Counted from the stretch's first letter, positions 31,725 to 44,759 are shown. The stretch is 64,000 nucleotides of DNA from Lycium barbarum (GCF_019175385.1 NC_083341.1:65443800-65507799); one strand, 5' to 3'. Numbers and translations: made by a program. The notes: a model not told the origin generated them from the letters alone.

Positions 31725-34700
31725 TGTCACGACCCAACCCCGTAGGCCGTGACTAGTGCCCGATCTGAGCACCCGAACCCATCTATTAAGTATTATCTCA
31801 AATTCCATCAACTCATTCTAGTATATGGCGGAAGCCGACAAGGCTTTATTTCAAATTTAAGTAATTTCCAGAAAAATTTCGGCAGAGTTTCCTTTGTTTT
31901 ACGGACTATCCAATATACCCTGCACGCAGAAAATACCAACAAAAGCCACACAGGGCTAACCAAGCAAGATATAAACATATGCGGACCGGCCGCCTCGGCG
32001 TATAGGATCGCCCAAACAACATATGCGGACCGGCCGCCTCGGCGTATGGGATCACCCAAACGACATGTACATACATCCATACAGAAAGACCCTAACCCAC
32101 AAACATGTCCACAGACCTCTAAACAGACCGACAGAATCATATGACGGGACAGGGCCCCGCCGTACCCATGAACGAATATATACAAATGCACTAATAAATA
32201 TATATACCAAAAGTATAAGCTCCGGAAAGAGAGGAGCACTCCGAATAGCAGAAAGGGTGTCCTAAACAGGTGGATCACCAGGCTGTGCGTCTGTACCTGC
32301 GGGCATGAAACGCAGCCCCCGGAGAAGGGGGTCAGTACGAAATATGTACTGAGTATGCAAAGCAGAAGGTACAGAAATAAATCTGAATAATAATCGAATC
32401 AGATATATAGAAAATAATACATATCAAAATGTTTATTCCCAAAGTATAAATTATGCATAGGGCACTGGAAAATGTGGTCGCCCGCCTGTCGATGGCGCCA
32501 CAACACAGCATAACACCAGAAAGTTTCAAATCTCCGAATCCCCGTCACACATCACAACACAGCATAACGCCAAACACAGCATAACGCCAAACATAAGTGG
32601 AACCCGGCCCTCGAGCAAGGAGCACGGTGAACCATAAACACAGCATAACACCGGAATATATCGAAAAGCGCACGACAACAGAACCGGCCCGGGAACCGGC
32701 GAACGATATCATAGTAGGCACGAGCGGAGTAGTGAGGAATCATATGCATAAAATCATTATTATAAATCCGAAGGATAAGTAAAATAGTCATATTTGAAAT
32801 CGGAGTAATAATTATCACTTTTTGATTCAAAGTTGTCGAATTTACATAAAGGGCGTCGCGGGACCCACGGACGAGTATAGACCCGAACTGAGTCCGCCTA
32901 TGAAAAACTTACCCATTATACATCAAGCAAACTCCTATAAAAATTATTGGAGCGATCCGAGCCTCTATGCGAAAAATATGGCATTCAGAGATTACAAAAT
33001 TCCTTAAAGCGAACATTTTCCATGCGAATTTCGGAAAGCGATTACTTCAAATACATCATGGTTCATATTTCATAAAAACATACATAAGAGTGCCAAAGAA
33101 TATATATATATGGATCATAACATGCTCGGATCTCGAATTTGGAATTCCCTTAAAGCTCCAATCTAGCCTATGTGAAACTAAGGCACGCCAAAAGAAGGAA
33201 GGTTGCTTTACATACCTCAAACGCTCTCCAATATGATCCAACTCCAGCTAAGTCCAAACTATGATTCGGGCTGCCCAAGGTCTACAAACAAGCCATAAAA
33301 TGCCAAACATTAGCTAAAGACTTTTTGGGCATTAAATTCCAATTTCGCCCTTAACTCTACGGAAATTTGGACGGCATTTCCCCTGTAAATAGGCTACCCC
33401 GAGAATTTAACTCGGCCATATCAATCAACAACAACAGCAACAACCAACCTAACAACATCAACAACTAATTCGGAAAGCAATACAACAACAATAGCTTTCT
33501 TTTTCCACTATTCAACAACTTACATAAATTCAATTCGACAACTTACCTTCAAGCCAAAATCGACGCTTATACATTCACATACTAACCCATGCCCCTACCA
33601 ACAATATTTAAGGACATTCTAAGCAATTCATACAACATTTCCAATAATCCAAATTTTTCTCCAGCTACCCGAAACAGCCCCCTAACCGAAACAGCCCCTC
33701 TAACTTTTTCTTCATTTACAAATTATGGTTTGTATTCACAATTCACCTTCTAACAATACTATCTCGCCCATATACCAATTACATTAAATATACAAAAGCC
33801 CCCAAATCAGTCCGCAACATCTACAACCTCAATTTGAACCAATGAACATTCATTTCCAGCATAAAATTCAAAGCGACGACGATTAAAACATTAAGCGATA
33901 TTCATTCGCTCATTGTCATATAATGTGAACCATTTCAATCAACACTACACATACACATATATGGATGATTCCCAATTGTTCTTCACCTTACAATGATCAT
34001 AATCAACTAACTAAACATTAATTCATAATTTCAATCACAACACAACAACACCCATCACACGCCCAACCCTCATACATATGGCATCCACTTCACCATTCTT
34101 TATTTCATGATTTTTAACCATAATAAGATACTACAACATGAATATAACCATCATAACACAAGAACAAGATCAAATCTTACCTTTTTATCTTCAACTTCCA
34201 CAAGCCTAGGGTTTCCACAAGATGAGAAATAGTGGATTGATCGCTCCCACAATGCTTCCACGCTACTTAGGGACCTCAATATAGTTGATTTGTGCCAAAG
34301 AAATAATTTTTGGAAGGCTAGAATTGATCTTGATTTTTTTTTCAACTTGGCCGTGAGGTTGGGGGTTTTCTCCTTCAACTTTTAGATATTTTTTTTTTTG
34401 TGGGAAGTGAGAAAGATGAATACATGGTCATCTTTTAACTAATATGAAGTGCATTGTTGTCCCTTGGCCCACATTAAATGAGTTGGACCACTTAAAAGAT
34501 GACACCAAATTGTGTGGGCACCACATGGAATTTGTGGATGACTTTCCACTTCTAATTTTATCACTTTTGGTCCCAAATTTTTCCTAATTGATCCATACCA
34601 ATAAATTCATGCACAACTTATATCTCAAAATAAAATCGAAGGTCAAGAATCCCGACTTTGTATCCCGAAATAATTTTGTCCCTAACTTATCGTAATTAAT

Positions 34701-34738
34701 CCAGATTATTCCACTGTACAAAAATACGGGTTCTAACA
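31725..34738 (-). repeat. 3' LTR of the Tekay element
   Basis: 3,014 bp, TGTCACGACCC to gggttctaaca on the plus strand. It carries a 44 bp tandem duplication (atatgcggaccggccgcctc at 31977 and 32021), cagcataacgcc repeats near 32570 and the hairpin module 32219-32351. Its single seen difference from the other LTR is T at 32909. Confidence 0.97.
32219..32351 (-). promoter_or_regulatory. Four-hairpin LTR module, lineage C (3' LTR copy)
   Basis: Minus strand: stem 1 CAGTAC/GTACTG, stem 2 CCCCC/GGGGG, stem 3 CTGCG/CGCAG, stem 4 GCTCC/GGAGC. About 494 nt separate it from the LTR 3' end. Confidence 0.6.
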
Positions 34739-34750
34739 TCCTCCCCCCCT
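34739..34750 (-). promoter_or_regulatory. Polypurine tract of the Tekay element
   Basis: The minus strand reads AGGGGGGGAGGA directly adjoining the 3' LTR. Confidence 0.9.
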
Positions 34751-34841
34751 TAAGAACATTCGTCCGCGAATGTTAGATTTATCTCACGGGTCATACAAAC
34801 AATTTGGGGGAGTTTCCTTCTCAACTATCACAACCATACAT

Positions 34842-37800
34842 TTATTGATCAAACAACAAAGTCAAATAGAGAATTGGATTACCTGTAGGTTCCGAAAATA
34901 AATGAGGATACTTCTTCTTCATATGCTCCTCAGCTTCCCAGGTCATTTCCTCTCGGTTATTGTTCCGCCACAGCACTTTAACAGAAGCCATATCTTTGTT
35001 CCGCAACCTTTTTACCTGACGATCCAATATGGCTATAGGCTGCTCCTCATAAGATAGCTCCTCTGTGACTTGAATATCATCTACAGGAAAAACTCTGGAA
35101 GGGTCACCAATACACTTACGAAGCATAGAAACATGAAATACCGGGTGTACCGCTCCCAAATCAGCTGGCAGATCTAATTCATAGGCCACCTTGCCTATTG
35201 TACGAATAATTTGATACGGTCCAATATATCTCGGACTGAGCTTCCCTTTCTTGCCGAATCTCATAACACCTTTCATAGGCGACACTTTCAGGAACACCCA
35301 ATCGCCAATCTGAAACTCTAACGGTCGACGTCGTTTATCAGCATAAGATTTCTGTCGACTCTGGGCCGCTAGCAATCTCTCTCGAATAAGTCTCACCTTA
35401 TCCACGGCCTGCTGGACCACATCTGGACCGATGAACTGAGTCTCACCCACGTCAAACCAACCAATCGGAGATCTGCATTTCCTGCCATACAAAGCCTCAT
35501 AGGGTGCCATCTGAATACTGGAGTGGTAGCTGTTGTTATATGCAAACTCAACAAGCGGTAAATGGTCGTCCCAGCTACCCCTGAAATCAATAACGCAGGC
35601 ACGCAACATATCTTCCAATGTCTGAATAGTGCGCTCGGCCTGTCCGTCAGACTGGGGATGGAAGGCTGTACTCAGGCTCACCTGGGTTCCCAATCCTTCC
35701 TGAAACGATCTCCAGAACCTAGCTGTAAACTGGGCACCTCTATCGGAAATAACAGACACCGGAACTCCATGAAGTCGTACAATCTCCCTGACATAAAGCC
35801 TGGCATAATCCTCAGCTGAATAGGTGGTCCGAACCGGAAGAAAATGGGCTGATTTCGTCAGCCGATCAACAATAACCCAAATAGAATCATACCTCCGTGG
35901 AGTGCGAGGTAGACCTGTAATAAAGTCCATATTAATGATCTCCCACTTCCACGTCGGTATCTCCATCTCCTGCAATAGCCCACCGGGCTTCTGGTGCTCA
36001 ATCTTAACCTGCTGGCAATTTGGACACTGAGCAACGAACTCTGCTATATCTCTTTTCATACCGTCCCACCAATATAGGCATCTGATATCATGGTACATCT
36101 TCGTCGACCCTGGGTGAACAGAATATCGGGCGTAATGTGCCTCGCCCATAACCTGTCGCCGCAACCCTGCAACGTCAGGTACACACAATCTGCCTCTGTG
36201 AAATAACACTCCATTAGGTGAAATCTCAAACGGAGTCTTCTCCTGTGCCAGCGCTGCGTCTCTGTACTTTGCCAGAATAGGATCCTCATACTGATGCCGC
36301 TTAATATCTTCTGTAATAGAGGACTCAGCAATACCTCGAACAGAAACCCCAACATCTCCAGAATCAGCCAAGCGAACTCCAAGACTAGCCAACTGATGAA
36401 TATCGCGAACCATTTCTTTACTCTCTGATGGCACGTCTACTAGGCTGCCCATAGACTTGCGGCTGAGTGCATCCGCCACAACATTAGCTTTCCCAGGATG
36501 GTAGAGAATGTCAACATCATAATCTTTCAGCAACTCTAACCACCTCCGCTGCCGCAAGTTCAGCTCCTTTTGCCTAAAGATGTACTGAAGGCTCTTATGA
36601 TCTGTATAAATGTCAACGTGAACCCCATATAAGTAATGTCTCCACATCTTCAAGGCATGAATGACCGCGGCCAGCTCCAAATCGTGAGTAGGATAATTCT
36701 TTTCATGTTTTCTGAGCTGCCGGGAAGCATAAGCTATCACCCTGCCATGCTGCATCAACACACATCCCAAACCAATACCAGAGGCATCACAATAAATCAC
36801 ATACCCATCTGGACCCTCCGGAAGAGTCAGGACTGGAGCCGTAGTCAACTTCTCTTTCAGCAACTGGAAGCTACGCTCGCAAGCATCTGACCACTGAAAC
36901 TTAGCTCCCTTCTGAGTCAGCCTTGTCAAAGGCGCTGAAATGGAAGCAAACTTCTCCACGAATCTCCGATAATAACCAGCCAATCCCAGAAAGCTACGCA
37001 CCTCTGTCGGCGTCGTAGGTCTAGGCCAATTCTTTACGGCCTCGATCTTCTGGGTATCCACCCGGACGCCATCAGCCCCAATAATATGTCCCAGAAATGC
37101 CACTGAAGATAACCAGAATTCACACTTAGAAAATTTAGCATATAATTCCTGGTGCCGAAGTGTGCCAAGTACCGTCCTCAAATGGTCTGCATGCTCTGCT
37201 TCTGACCGAGAATAAACCAGAATATCATCGATAAATACGATCACAAACATATCCAAGAACGGTCTGAATACCCGATTCATCAGGTCCATAAATACTGCTG
37301 GGGCATTTGTCAGCCCAAAAGACATAACTCTGAACTCATAGTGCCCATATCGGGTCCTGAATGCTGTCTTGGGAATATCAGCCTCTCGTACCCGTACCTG
37401 ATGGTAACCCGATCGCAGGTCTATCTTCGAGAAGTACCTGGCACCCTGCAGCTGATCAAACAAATCATCAATCCTGGGGAGGGGATATTTATTCTTGATG
37501 GTTACCTTATTCAACTGCCGATAATCAATGCACATCCGCAGCGAGCCGTCTTTCTTCCTCACAAATAATACTGGAGCTCCCCAGGGTGACGCACTAGGCC
37601 AAATGAAACCCTTCTCCAATAAATCTCTCAGCTGCTCTTTCAATTCTTTTAATTCTGCAGGTGCCATTCTGTACGGAGGAACAGAGATAGGCTGAGTGTC
37701 TGGCAACAGATCAATAGCAAACTCTATCTCCCGTTCGGGAGGTAGACCCGGAAGCTCATCTGGGAATACATCTACAAATTCATTAACCACTGGGACTGAC

Positions 37801-39716
37801 TGAAGAGTCGGTGCCTCTGCCTCTAAATCATGAACACGGACCAGATGATAAATATACCCCTTTCTGATCATTTTCTCAGCCTTGAGGTATGAAATAAACT
37901 TACCCCTCGGCGATACTGTATTACCTGCCCACTCTATAACTGGCTCCCCTGGGAATTGGAATCGGACTATCTTCTTTTGACAGTCAACATTAGCATAGCA
38001 AGAAGCTAGCCAATCCATACCCATAATCACGTCAAACTCGATCATATCTAACTCTACCAAATCCGCCTTAGTGCAGCGGCCACAGATAATCACGGAACAA
38101 TCTCTATAAATCTGACTGGCTATAACAGAATCCCCTACTGGTGTAGCTACCTCAAAAGGCTCTATCGGTTCAGATTCTATCCCAATTTTATCAGCAACGA
38201 GTGGAGATATAAATGATAATGTAGAACCAGGATCAATCAATGCATACACATCACGAGAGAAAACCAGTAATATACCTGTGACGACATTAGGCGAAGCCTC
38301 CTGGTCCTGTCTGCTGGCTAAAGCATAAATGCGGTTCGAAGGACCGCTAGAACCCGAAGCTCCGCCACGACCCCTGCCGCGGCCTGCTGGTGCTGGAGTA
38401 CCTCGCCCCGCAGGGCGCATCGCCACCGAGGCTGAAGATGAACCACCGGCTGACCCGGTAGACTGAGCTGAACTGCCTGTACCACCTCTAGCCGGACAGT
38501 CTCTCATCTGATGGCCCTGACGGCCGCACACAAAGCATGCACCCGTAGCTCGGAAACACTCTCCCGGGTGCTGTCTCCCACAGTAGGAACACAAAGGTCT
38601 GGGTGGCCTCATCTGACTGCTGGAACCTCTGTTCAACTGTGAACCTGAAGCCCTGGAGCTCGGGCCTGCCCCTGAATATCCGACACCCTCAGATCTCCTG
38701 CCGGTAAACTGTGGGGGTGTACCCCGGCCTGACGGAGGAGGATGTCTGCCTGACTGCTGCTGCTGAGGCTGTCCGCCTCGAGAGTCTCCAGAATAACCTG
38801 CGAATCTGGCCCTCTTGGGCGGCCTCCTGTCCCGATCTCTGCTAGAATAATCAGCTCTATGTCGGTCCTCCATACCTAGGGCATAAGCCTGTAGTCGGGC
38901 AATATCCATGTCTGCCTGCAATGCCACCGCCATACAGCCATCAATCAAATAGCGGTCTAACCCCATCACGTATCTGTGCATCCGATCGGCCATATCTGCT
39001 ACTATGGCAGGTGCATACCGGGCCAAAGAATCAAACTCCATATTATACTCACGGACGCTCCGACCCCTCTGCTGCAGATGCAAAAATCGGTCAACCCGCG
39101 CTCGCCGTAACTCTGGGGGCAAAAAGTGGTGAGTGAAAGCAGTCACGAACTCGTCCCAAGTAGCTGGGGTAGCACCCTCACCCCTGGATAGCTCCCAGGA
39201 CTCATACCAGTGAGCAGCAACATCCCGTAGTCTATGCGAAGCCAACTCAACAGACTCAGTCTCTGAAGCCCTGACCAAATCTAGTGAGCGCCGCATCCCC
39301 CGAATAAAGTCATGGGGGTCCTCGTCGGGCTTAGACCCGTAAAACTCTGGAGGGCCACATAATAGAAACTCTCGAACCCTCAGGCTGTCACGCCTATCGT
39401 CATCATCATCATCTCTCCGCCCGCGTCTGCGAGCCTGTCCCGCTACCAGAGTGGTCAATAACTGCACAGCCTCTCTCAGTGTCCTGTCCTCCGCCCCTTG
39501 CTGAGGAGCTGGAGGCGCGGGAGCTGAAGCCCCTGGAGCTAATGGTGAAGCTGCTCCAGACTCCTCTGACGATGAAGACGTAGCAGAGTCGGCTGGCCGG
39601 GATGTAATATCACGCATCATCTGAGCAAGGGTCCGAGTACCCTTCTGAGCCCGGCTGGTCTCTCCTACTACGCCCTTTTTCTTCTGGGCGGCCGTCGCCT
39701 TTTTCGGAGGCATCAC
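34842..39716 (-). CDS. Gag-Pol polyprotein of the Tekay element, intact, 1,624 residues
   Basis: A single frame without a stop. The Gag core is at about residues 115-290 ([19 protein letters not shown]). Two zinc knuckles follow, [12 protein letters not shown] (376-387) and [14 protein letters not shown] (394-407), then a Gly/Arg linker. Protease: [10 protein letters not shown] with Asp495. RT from about 650 with [12 protein letters not shown] (729-740), MSFGLTNAP and the catalytic VFIDDILVY (827-835). RNase H: YCDASG (Asp977), Glu1014, Asp1039. Integrase: zinc-binding His/Cys pairs with CPNC at 1231-1234, then the DDE triad Asp1264, Asp1325, Glu1361 (35 residues between the last two). GPY motif at 1499-1501. 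C-terminal chromodomain at about 1553-1605 with Trp1583 and Trp1593. The chromodomain places it in the chromoviruses, Tekay/Del style. The start is Met1 or Met2; MPPKK after Met2 matches the gag-only relative. All catalytic residues I can check are present. Confidence 0.97.
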   Translation of the reverse strand: MMPPKKATAAQKKKGVVGETSRAQKGTRTLAQMMRDITSRPADSATSSSSEESGAASPLAPGASAPAPPAPQQGAEDRTLREAVQLLTTLVAGQARRRGRRDDDDDDRRDSLRVREFLLCGPPEFYGSKPDEDPHDFIRGMRRSLDLVRASETESVELASHRLRDVAAHWYESWELSRGEGATPATWDEFVTAFTHHFLPPELRRARVDRFLHLQQRGRSVREYNMEFDSLARYAPAIVADMADRMHRYVMGLDRYLIDGCMAVALQADMDIARLQAYALGMEDRHRADYSSRDRDRRPPKRARFAGYSGDSRGGQPQQQQSGRHPPPSGRGTPPQFTGRRSEGVGYSGAGPSSRASGSQLNRGSSSQMRPPRPLCSYCGRQHPGECFRATGACFVCGRQGHQMRDCPARGGTGSSAQSTGSAGGSSSASVAMRPAGRGTPAPAGRGRGRGGASGSSGPSNRIYALASRQDQEASPNVVTGILLVFSRDVYALIDPGSTLSFISPLVADKIGIESEPIEPFEVATPVGDSVIASQIYRDCSVIICGRCTKADLVELDMIEFDVIMGMDWLASCYANVDCQKKIVRFQFPGEPVIEWAGNTVSPRGKFISYLKAEKMIRKGYIYHLVRVHDLEAEAPTLQSVPVVNEFVDVFPDELPGLPPEREIEFAIDLLPDTQPISVPPYRMAPAELKELKEQLRDLLEKGFIWPSASPWGAPVLFVRKKDGSLRMCIDYRQLNKVTIKNKYPLPRIDDLFDQLQGARYFSKIDLRSGYHQVRVREADIPKTAFRTRYGHYEFRVMSFGLTNAPAVFMDLMNRVFRPFLDMFVIVFIDDILVYSRSEAEHADHLRTVLGTLRHQELYAKFSKCEFWLSSVAFLGHIIGADGVRVDTQKIEAVKNWPRPTTPTEVRSFLGLAGYYRRFVEKFASISAPLTRLTQKGAKFQWSDACERSFQLLKEKLTTAPVLTLPEGPDGYVIYCDASGIGLGCVLMQHGRVIAYASRQLRKHEKNYPTHDLELAAVIHALKMWRHYLYGVHVDIYTDHKSLQYIFRQKELNLRQRRWLELLKDYDVDILYHPGKANVVADALSRKSMGSLVDVPSESKEMVRDIHQLASLGVRLADSGDVGVSVRGIAESSITEDIKRHQYEDPILAKYRDAALAQEKTPFEISPNGVLFHRGRLCVPDVAGLRRQVMGEAHYARYSVHPGSTKMYHDIRCLYWWDGMKRDIAEFVAQCPNCQQVKIEHQKPGGLLQEMEIPTWKWEIINMDFITGLPRTPRRYDSIWVIVDRLTKSAHFLPVRTTYSAEDYARLYVREIVRLHGVPVSVISDRGAQFTARFWRSFQEGLGTQVSLSTAFHPQSDGQAERTIQTLEDMLRACVIDFRGSWDDHLPLVEFAYNNSYHSSIQMAPYEALYGRKCRSPIGWFDVGETQFIGPDVVQQAVDKVRLIRERLLAAQSRQKSYADKRRRPLEFQIGDWVFLKVSPMKGVMRFGKKGKLSPRYIGPYQIIRTIGKVAYELDLPADLGAVHPVFHVSMLRKCIGDPSRVFPVDDIQVTEELSYEEQPIAILDRQVKRLRNKDMASVKVLWRNNNREEMTWEAEEHMKKKYPHLFSEPTGNPILYLTLLFDQ

Positions 39717-39804
39717 TGAAAGAAAAACAACAACAGATCAAAACAGAATCATCCTAATAGCACAGTTCTATCGCACGATCTGAGATCAGAAGAAAAGACA
39801 ACAT

Positions 39805-39863
39805 CCTAAATGTCCTGTAGCCTCCTGTTTATAGATGTGGTGCACAACACACCGATAAACAAG
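39805..39863 (-). promoter_or_regulatory. Conserved 59 nt leader block (autonomous copy)
   Basis: It lies between the primer site and the gag start. It pairs with 15912-15970 (53 of 59 identical). Further toward gag the string tctatcgcacgat is also shared. It is a candidate packaging signal by position only. Confidence 0.65.
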
Positions 39864-39904
39864 ACTCTACTAGACACGATCTGTGGACACTCCGAGGACA
39901 AACC

Positions 39905-39916
39905 GCTCTGATACCA
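39905..39916 (-). promoter_or_regulatory. Primer-binding site, initiator tRNA-Met
   Basis: The minus strand reads TGGTATCAGAGC, 4 nt inside the 5' LTR edge, an exact match. Confidence 0.95.
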
Positions 39917-39920
39917 CTTC

Positions 39921-42900
39921 TGTCACGACCCAACCCCGTAGGCCGTGACTAGTGCCCGATCTGAGCACCCGAACCCATCTATTAAGTATTATCTCAAATT
40001 CCATCAACTCATTCTAGTATATGGCGGAAGCCGACAAGGCTTTATTTCAAATTTAAGTAATTTCCAGAAAAATTTCGGCAGAGTTTCCTTTGTTTTACGG
40101 ACTATCCAATATACCCTGCACGCAGAAAATACCAACAAAAGCCACACAGGGCTAACCAAGCAAGATATAAACATATGCGGACCGGCCGCCTCGGCGTATA
40201 GGATCGCCCAAACAACATATGCGGACCGGCCGCCTCGGCGTATGGGATCACCCAAACGACATGTACATACATCCATACAGAAAGACCCTAACCCACAAAC
40301 ATGTCCACAGACCTCTAAACAGACCGACAGAATCATATGACGGGACAGGGCCCCGCCGTACCCATGAACGAATATATACAAATGCACTAATAAATATATA
40401 TACCAAAAGTATAAGCTCCGGAAAGAGAGGAGCACTCCGAATAGCAGAAAGGGTGTCCTAAACAGGTGGATCACCAGGCTGTGCGTCTGTACCTGCGGGC
40501 ATGAAACGCAGCCCCCGGAGAAGGGGGTCAGTACGAAATATGTACTGAGTATGCAAAGCAGAAGGTACAGAAATAAATCTGAATAATAATCGAATCAGAT
40601 ATATAGAAAATAATACATATCAAAATGTTTATTCCCAAAGTATAAATTATGCATAGGGCACTGGAAAATGTGGTCGCCCGCCTGTCGATGGCGCCACAAC
40701 ACAGCATAACACCAGAAAGTTTCAAATCTCCGAATCCCCGTCACACATCACAACACAGCATAACGCCAAACACAGCATAACGCCAAACATAAGTGGAACC
40801 CGGCCCTCGAGCAAGGAGCACGGTGAACCATAAACACAGCATAACACCGGAATATATCGAAAAGCGCACGACAACAGAACCGGCCCGGGAACCGGCGAAC
40901 GATATCATAGTAGGCACGAGCGGAGTAGTGAGGAATCATATGCATAAAATCATTATTATAAATCCGAAGGATAAGTAAAATAGTCATATTTGAAATCGGA
41001 GTAATAATTATCACTTTTTGATTCAAAGTTGTCGAATTTACATAAAGGGCGTCGCGGGACCCACGGACGAGTATAGACCCGAACTGAGTCCGCCTATGAA
41101 AAACATACCCATTATACATCAAGCAAACTCCTATAAAAATTATTGGAGCGATCCGAGCCTCTATGCGAAAAATATGGCATTCAGAGATTACAAAATTCCT
41201 TAAAGCGAACATTTTCCATGCGAATTTCGGAAAGCGATTACTTCAAATACATCATGGTTCATATTTCATAAAAACATACATAAGAGTGCCAAAGAATATA
41301 TATATATGGATCATAACATGCTCGGATCTCGAATTTGGAATTCCCTTAAAGCTCCAATCTAGCCTATGTGAAACTAAGGCACGCCAAAAGAAGGAAGGTT
41401 GCTTTACATACCTCAAACGCTCTCCAATATGATCCAACTCCAGCTAAGTCCAAACTATGATTCGGGCTGCCCAAGGTCTACAAACAAGCCATAAAATGCC
41501 AAACATTAGCTAAAGACTTTTTGGGCATTAAATTCCAATTTCGCCCTTAACTCTACGGAAATTTGGACGGCATTTCCCCTGTAAATAGGCTACCCCGAGA
41601 ATTTAACTCGGCCATATCAATCAACAACAACAGCAACAACCAACCTAACAACATCAACAACTAATTCGGAAAGCAATACAACAACAATAGCTTTCTTTTT
41701 CCACTATTCAACAACTTACATAAATTCAATTCGACAACTTACCTTCAAGCCAAAATCGACGCTTATACATTCACATACTAACCCATGCCCCTACCAACAA
41801 TATTTAAGGACATTCTAAGCAATTCATACAACATTTCCAATAATCCAAATTTTTCTCCAGCTACCCGAAACAGCCCCCTAACCGAAACAGCCCCTCTAAC
41901 TTTTTCTTCATTTACAAATTATGGTTTGTATTCACAATTCACCTTCTAACAATACTATCTCGCCCATATACCAATTACATTAAATATACAAAAGCCCCCA
42001 AATCAGTCCGCAACATCTACAACCTCAATTTGAACCAATGAACATTCATTTCCAGCATAAAATTCAAAGCGACGACGATTAAAACATTAAGCGATATTCA
42101 TTCGCTCATTGTCATATAATGTGAACCATTTCAATCAACACTACACATACACATATATGGATGATTCCCAATTGTTCTTCACCTTACAATGATCATAATC
42201 AACTAACTAAACATTAATTCATAATTTCAATCACAACACAACAACACCCATCACACGCCCAACCCTCATACATATGGCATCCACTTCACCATTCTTTATT
42301 TCATGATTTTTAACCATAATAAGATACTACAACATGAATATAACCATCATAACACAAGAACAAGATCAAATCTTACCTTTTTATCTTCAACTTCCACAAG
42401 CCTAGGGTTTCCACAAGATGAGAAATAGTGGATTGATCGCTCCCACAATGCTTCCACGCTACTTAGGGACCTCAATATAGTTGATTTGTGCCAAAGAAAT
42501 AATTTTTGGAAGGCTAGAATTGATCTTGATTTTTTTTTCAACTTGGCCGTGAGGTTGGGGGTTTTCTCCTTCAACTTTTAGATATTTTTTTTTTTGTGGG
42601 AAGTGAGAAAGATGAATACATGGTCATCTTTTAACTAATATGAAGTGCATTGTTGTCCCTTGGCCCACATTAAATGAGTTGGACCACTTAAAAGATGACA
42701 CCAAATTGTGTGGGCACCACATGGAATTTGTGGATGACTTTCCACTTCTAATTTTATCACTTTTGGTCCCAAATTTTTCCTAATTGATCCATACCAATAA
42801 ATTCATGCACAACTTATATCTCAAAATAAAATCGAAGGTCAAGAATCCCGACTTTGTATCCCGAAATAATTTTGTCCCTAACTTATCGTAATTAATCCAG

Positions 42901-42934
42901 ATTATTCCACTGTACAAAAATACGGGTTCTAACA
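39921..42934 (-). repeat. 5' LTR of the Tekay element
   Basis: 3,014 bp, same ends as 31725-34738. It has A at 41105 where the other LTR has T. It would contain the promoter for Gag-Pol on the minus strand. Confidence 0.97.
40415..40547 (-). promoter_or_regulatory. Four-hairpin LTR module, lineage C (5' LTR copy)
   Basis: Identical to 32219-32351, offset by 8,196 bp. Confidence 0.6.
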
Positions 42935-43125
42935 GATGAGCCAATGTACCCTCTGCTCTTTTCCAAGGAGCATAGCCACTGTCTCTCATTTTCACTGATT
43001 TCATGAGAATTTGAGTTTGAATCTTGATGAATTGTGAAGCTCCATTCATCAGCAAAATTTTCATTGCCAATGCTCCTAATTTCTTCTTTGGTAACCATCG
43101 TTCCTTTAGCAGATTGTTTGTCCAT
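42935..43125 (-). pseudogene. DUF247 family pseudogene 2, 5' part
   Basis: It begins with an ATG at 43125 and reads MDKQSAKGTMVTKEEIRSIG, then FADEWSFTIHQD and ENERQWLCSLEKS, with an apparent frameshift before the insertion. It meets the Tekay element at GATGA (42935-42939). On the other side of the element (31724) the coding frame resumes with WLIAEAKKCIARL, the normal continuation of a DUF247 N terminus. This is the first 60 or so codons of the gene whose remainder is at 30314-31724. Removing one target duplication and the element would make the halves contiguous. Confidence 0.85.
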
Positions 43126-43142
43126 CTTTTTTGAAACCTCCT

Positions 43143-44759
43143 CAAATTAAGGATCTCAATCTTGATAGTAATTGAAATTTCTTGAACATGTTTATATTCA
43201 CTTAAACTGAAACATTGGACTAGTATTTTAATATATACTTTAACTTTGGGCCAGGTGATTTTTTCTTCATTGTCAAGTCAGGTACTTTGCACATTCTTAT
43301 TTCTAATCAGATACAATTTTCAACTCTCTTTTGTAAAGAAAAAATAAAATAGGATTAGATAAAGGGAAAAAGCATTTAGTTTAATTCTTTACCTGCCTGC
43401 TAAGAAATATTAGTCATGACAAAAAGGGAAAAAGTGCCATCTTTGATCATCCAAGTGACCAATAAATAAATAGAGATCACCTCTAATTGCTTAAGTTCTT
43501 AGATGTGATAGTTTACACAACTAAATTTGATATCAAAGCAGACTTTGAACATCTTGTTATATAAGATTAGGCTTCTGGATGACTCTTTGAATCCGATGTT
43601 TGAGTGAAACTAAATTGACTGATATTCGGAGTTCAGATTATGTAACTTATTAGGATATTCAAGAACAAGGAACACTAAATGCAATGCAAGTTATTCATTC
43701 TTACACTAAAAGCAGCATGAATTTTTTTATATTCTAAGTATAGAACCAAAAAAAGAAATTGCAAACATCGGGATACAAGACTTGATATCAGATGGAACTT
43801 TATAGGAAGTAAAATTTAAAATATCCTATAGGATACTGGATACCCCTGTCATTTTCATTTAATCCATGTATTGTTCTTCCCAAGAGACTGTTAATTGAAC
43901 TTTGCTGCTAAGTGAGTGAGGTAATTATTCTTTGTTGCAGGTACAGGAGCAGCATCAATGCTCAAAACTATTGGCAAGCACCCTGGCCAACTCAAATAGA
44001 TCATGTTGCTTCCCCTTGTAATAGAAAAACAAAGAGAATCCAGAAATGCACAAAGAGACATTGCTTGTATAATGTTTGGAAAAAGTATAGAATTTAACGC
44101 CTTTTTTTGTTAGTCTTGTCAAGTCGATCTCTGTTGAACAATCTAACGATAATGATTTGTCAAAGCAATGCTTATATCCCAATTTGTAATTGGTCTTATC
44201 CATAATGGTTATTGATTCCATAGTGTGAATGTGGCTAGTCAAAAGCAGGGGAATGTGATGATGAAATAGATATCCAGAGTTTCTTAGATCTTAGAGCCGA
44301 GCACGTGAAATATTTTGTTGATAGGTAACAGTGAGACTTGAACTGTCATATCTAAGAACTCAAGCAATTAGATTGAACATGGGGCATCTTTACTTATTTT
44401 AAGATCTTCAACAGATTACAGGAATTAAAGTGAGGTGGAATGTTGCTGATTACTTGGATGATCAAAGTTGGAGAATCCTAGCCCTTTTTCTCTTTATCCA
44501 TGTCTAATGTTTCTTATTAGCAGGTAGGTAAAGAATTAAATGCTCTTTCTTTTTGTCTAATTCTATTTTATTTTATTTTTTGTACCGAGAGCCAAAAAGT
44601 GTATCTGGTGTGCAAATACCTGACTTGACAACGAAGAGAAATCACAGCCTAAAGTAAAAGAAACTATTAAAATACTAACCAATGTTTCAGTTTAAATGAA
44701 TATAAACATGTTCAAGAAATTTCAATTACTACTGAGGTTATATTGGGATCCTTAATTTG
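43143..44759. repeat. Long inverted repeat, arms about 0.37-0.42 kb
   Basis: The left arm (43143-43513) and right arm (44341-44759) are diverged reverse complements. caaattaagga starts one and tccttaatttg ends the other. Internal matches include attgaaatttcttgaacatg, gacttgacaa, attctttacctgcctgctaa and gatcatccaagt. The interior of about 0.83 kb has no recognised gene. The layout fits a fold-back or Mutator-type non-autonomous element lying just upstream of the DUF247 start. No target duplication was recognised. Confidence 0.7.

Larger units (their letters stand above)
31725..42934 (-). mobile_element. Full-length young Tekay-type (chromovirus) LTR retrotransposon
   Basis: 11,210 bp, flanked by a perfect 5 bp target duplication GATGA (31720-31724 and 42935-42939). 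LTRs of exactly 3,014 bp (31725-34738 and 39921-42934) differ, as far as I can see, only at 32909 (T) versus 41105 (A). It has an exact initiator-Met primer site, a polypurine tract, a conserved leader and one uninterrupted Gag-Pol frame. It sits in the coding part of a DUF247 gene. Everything needed for autonomous movement appears present, so this is probably a recent, potentially active insertion. Expression cannot be judged from sequence. Confidence 0.97.
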
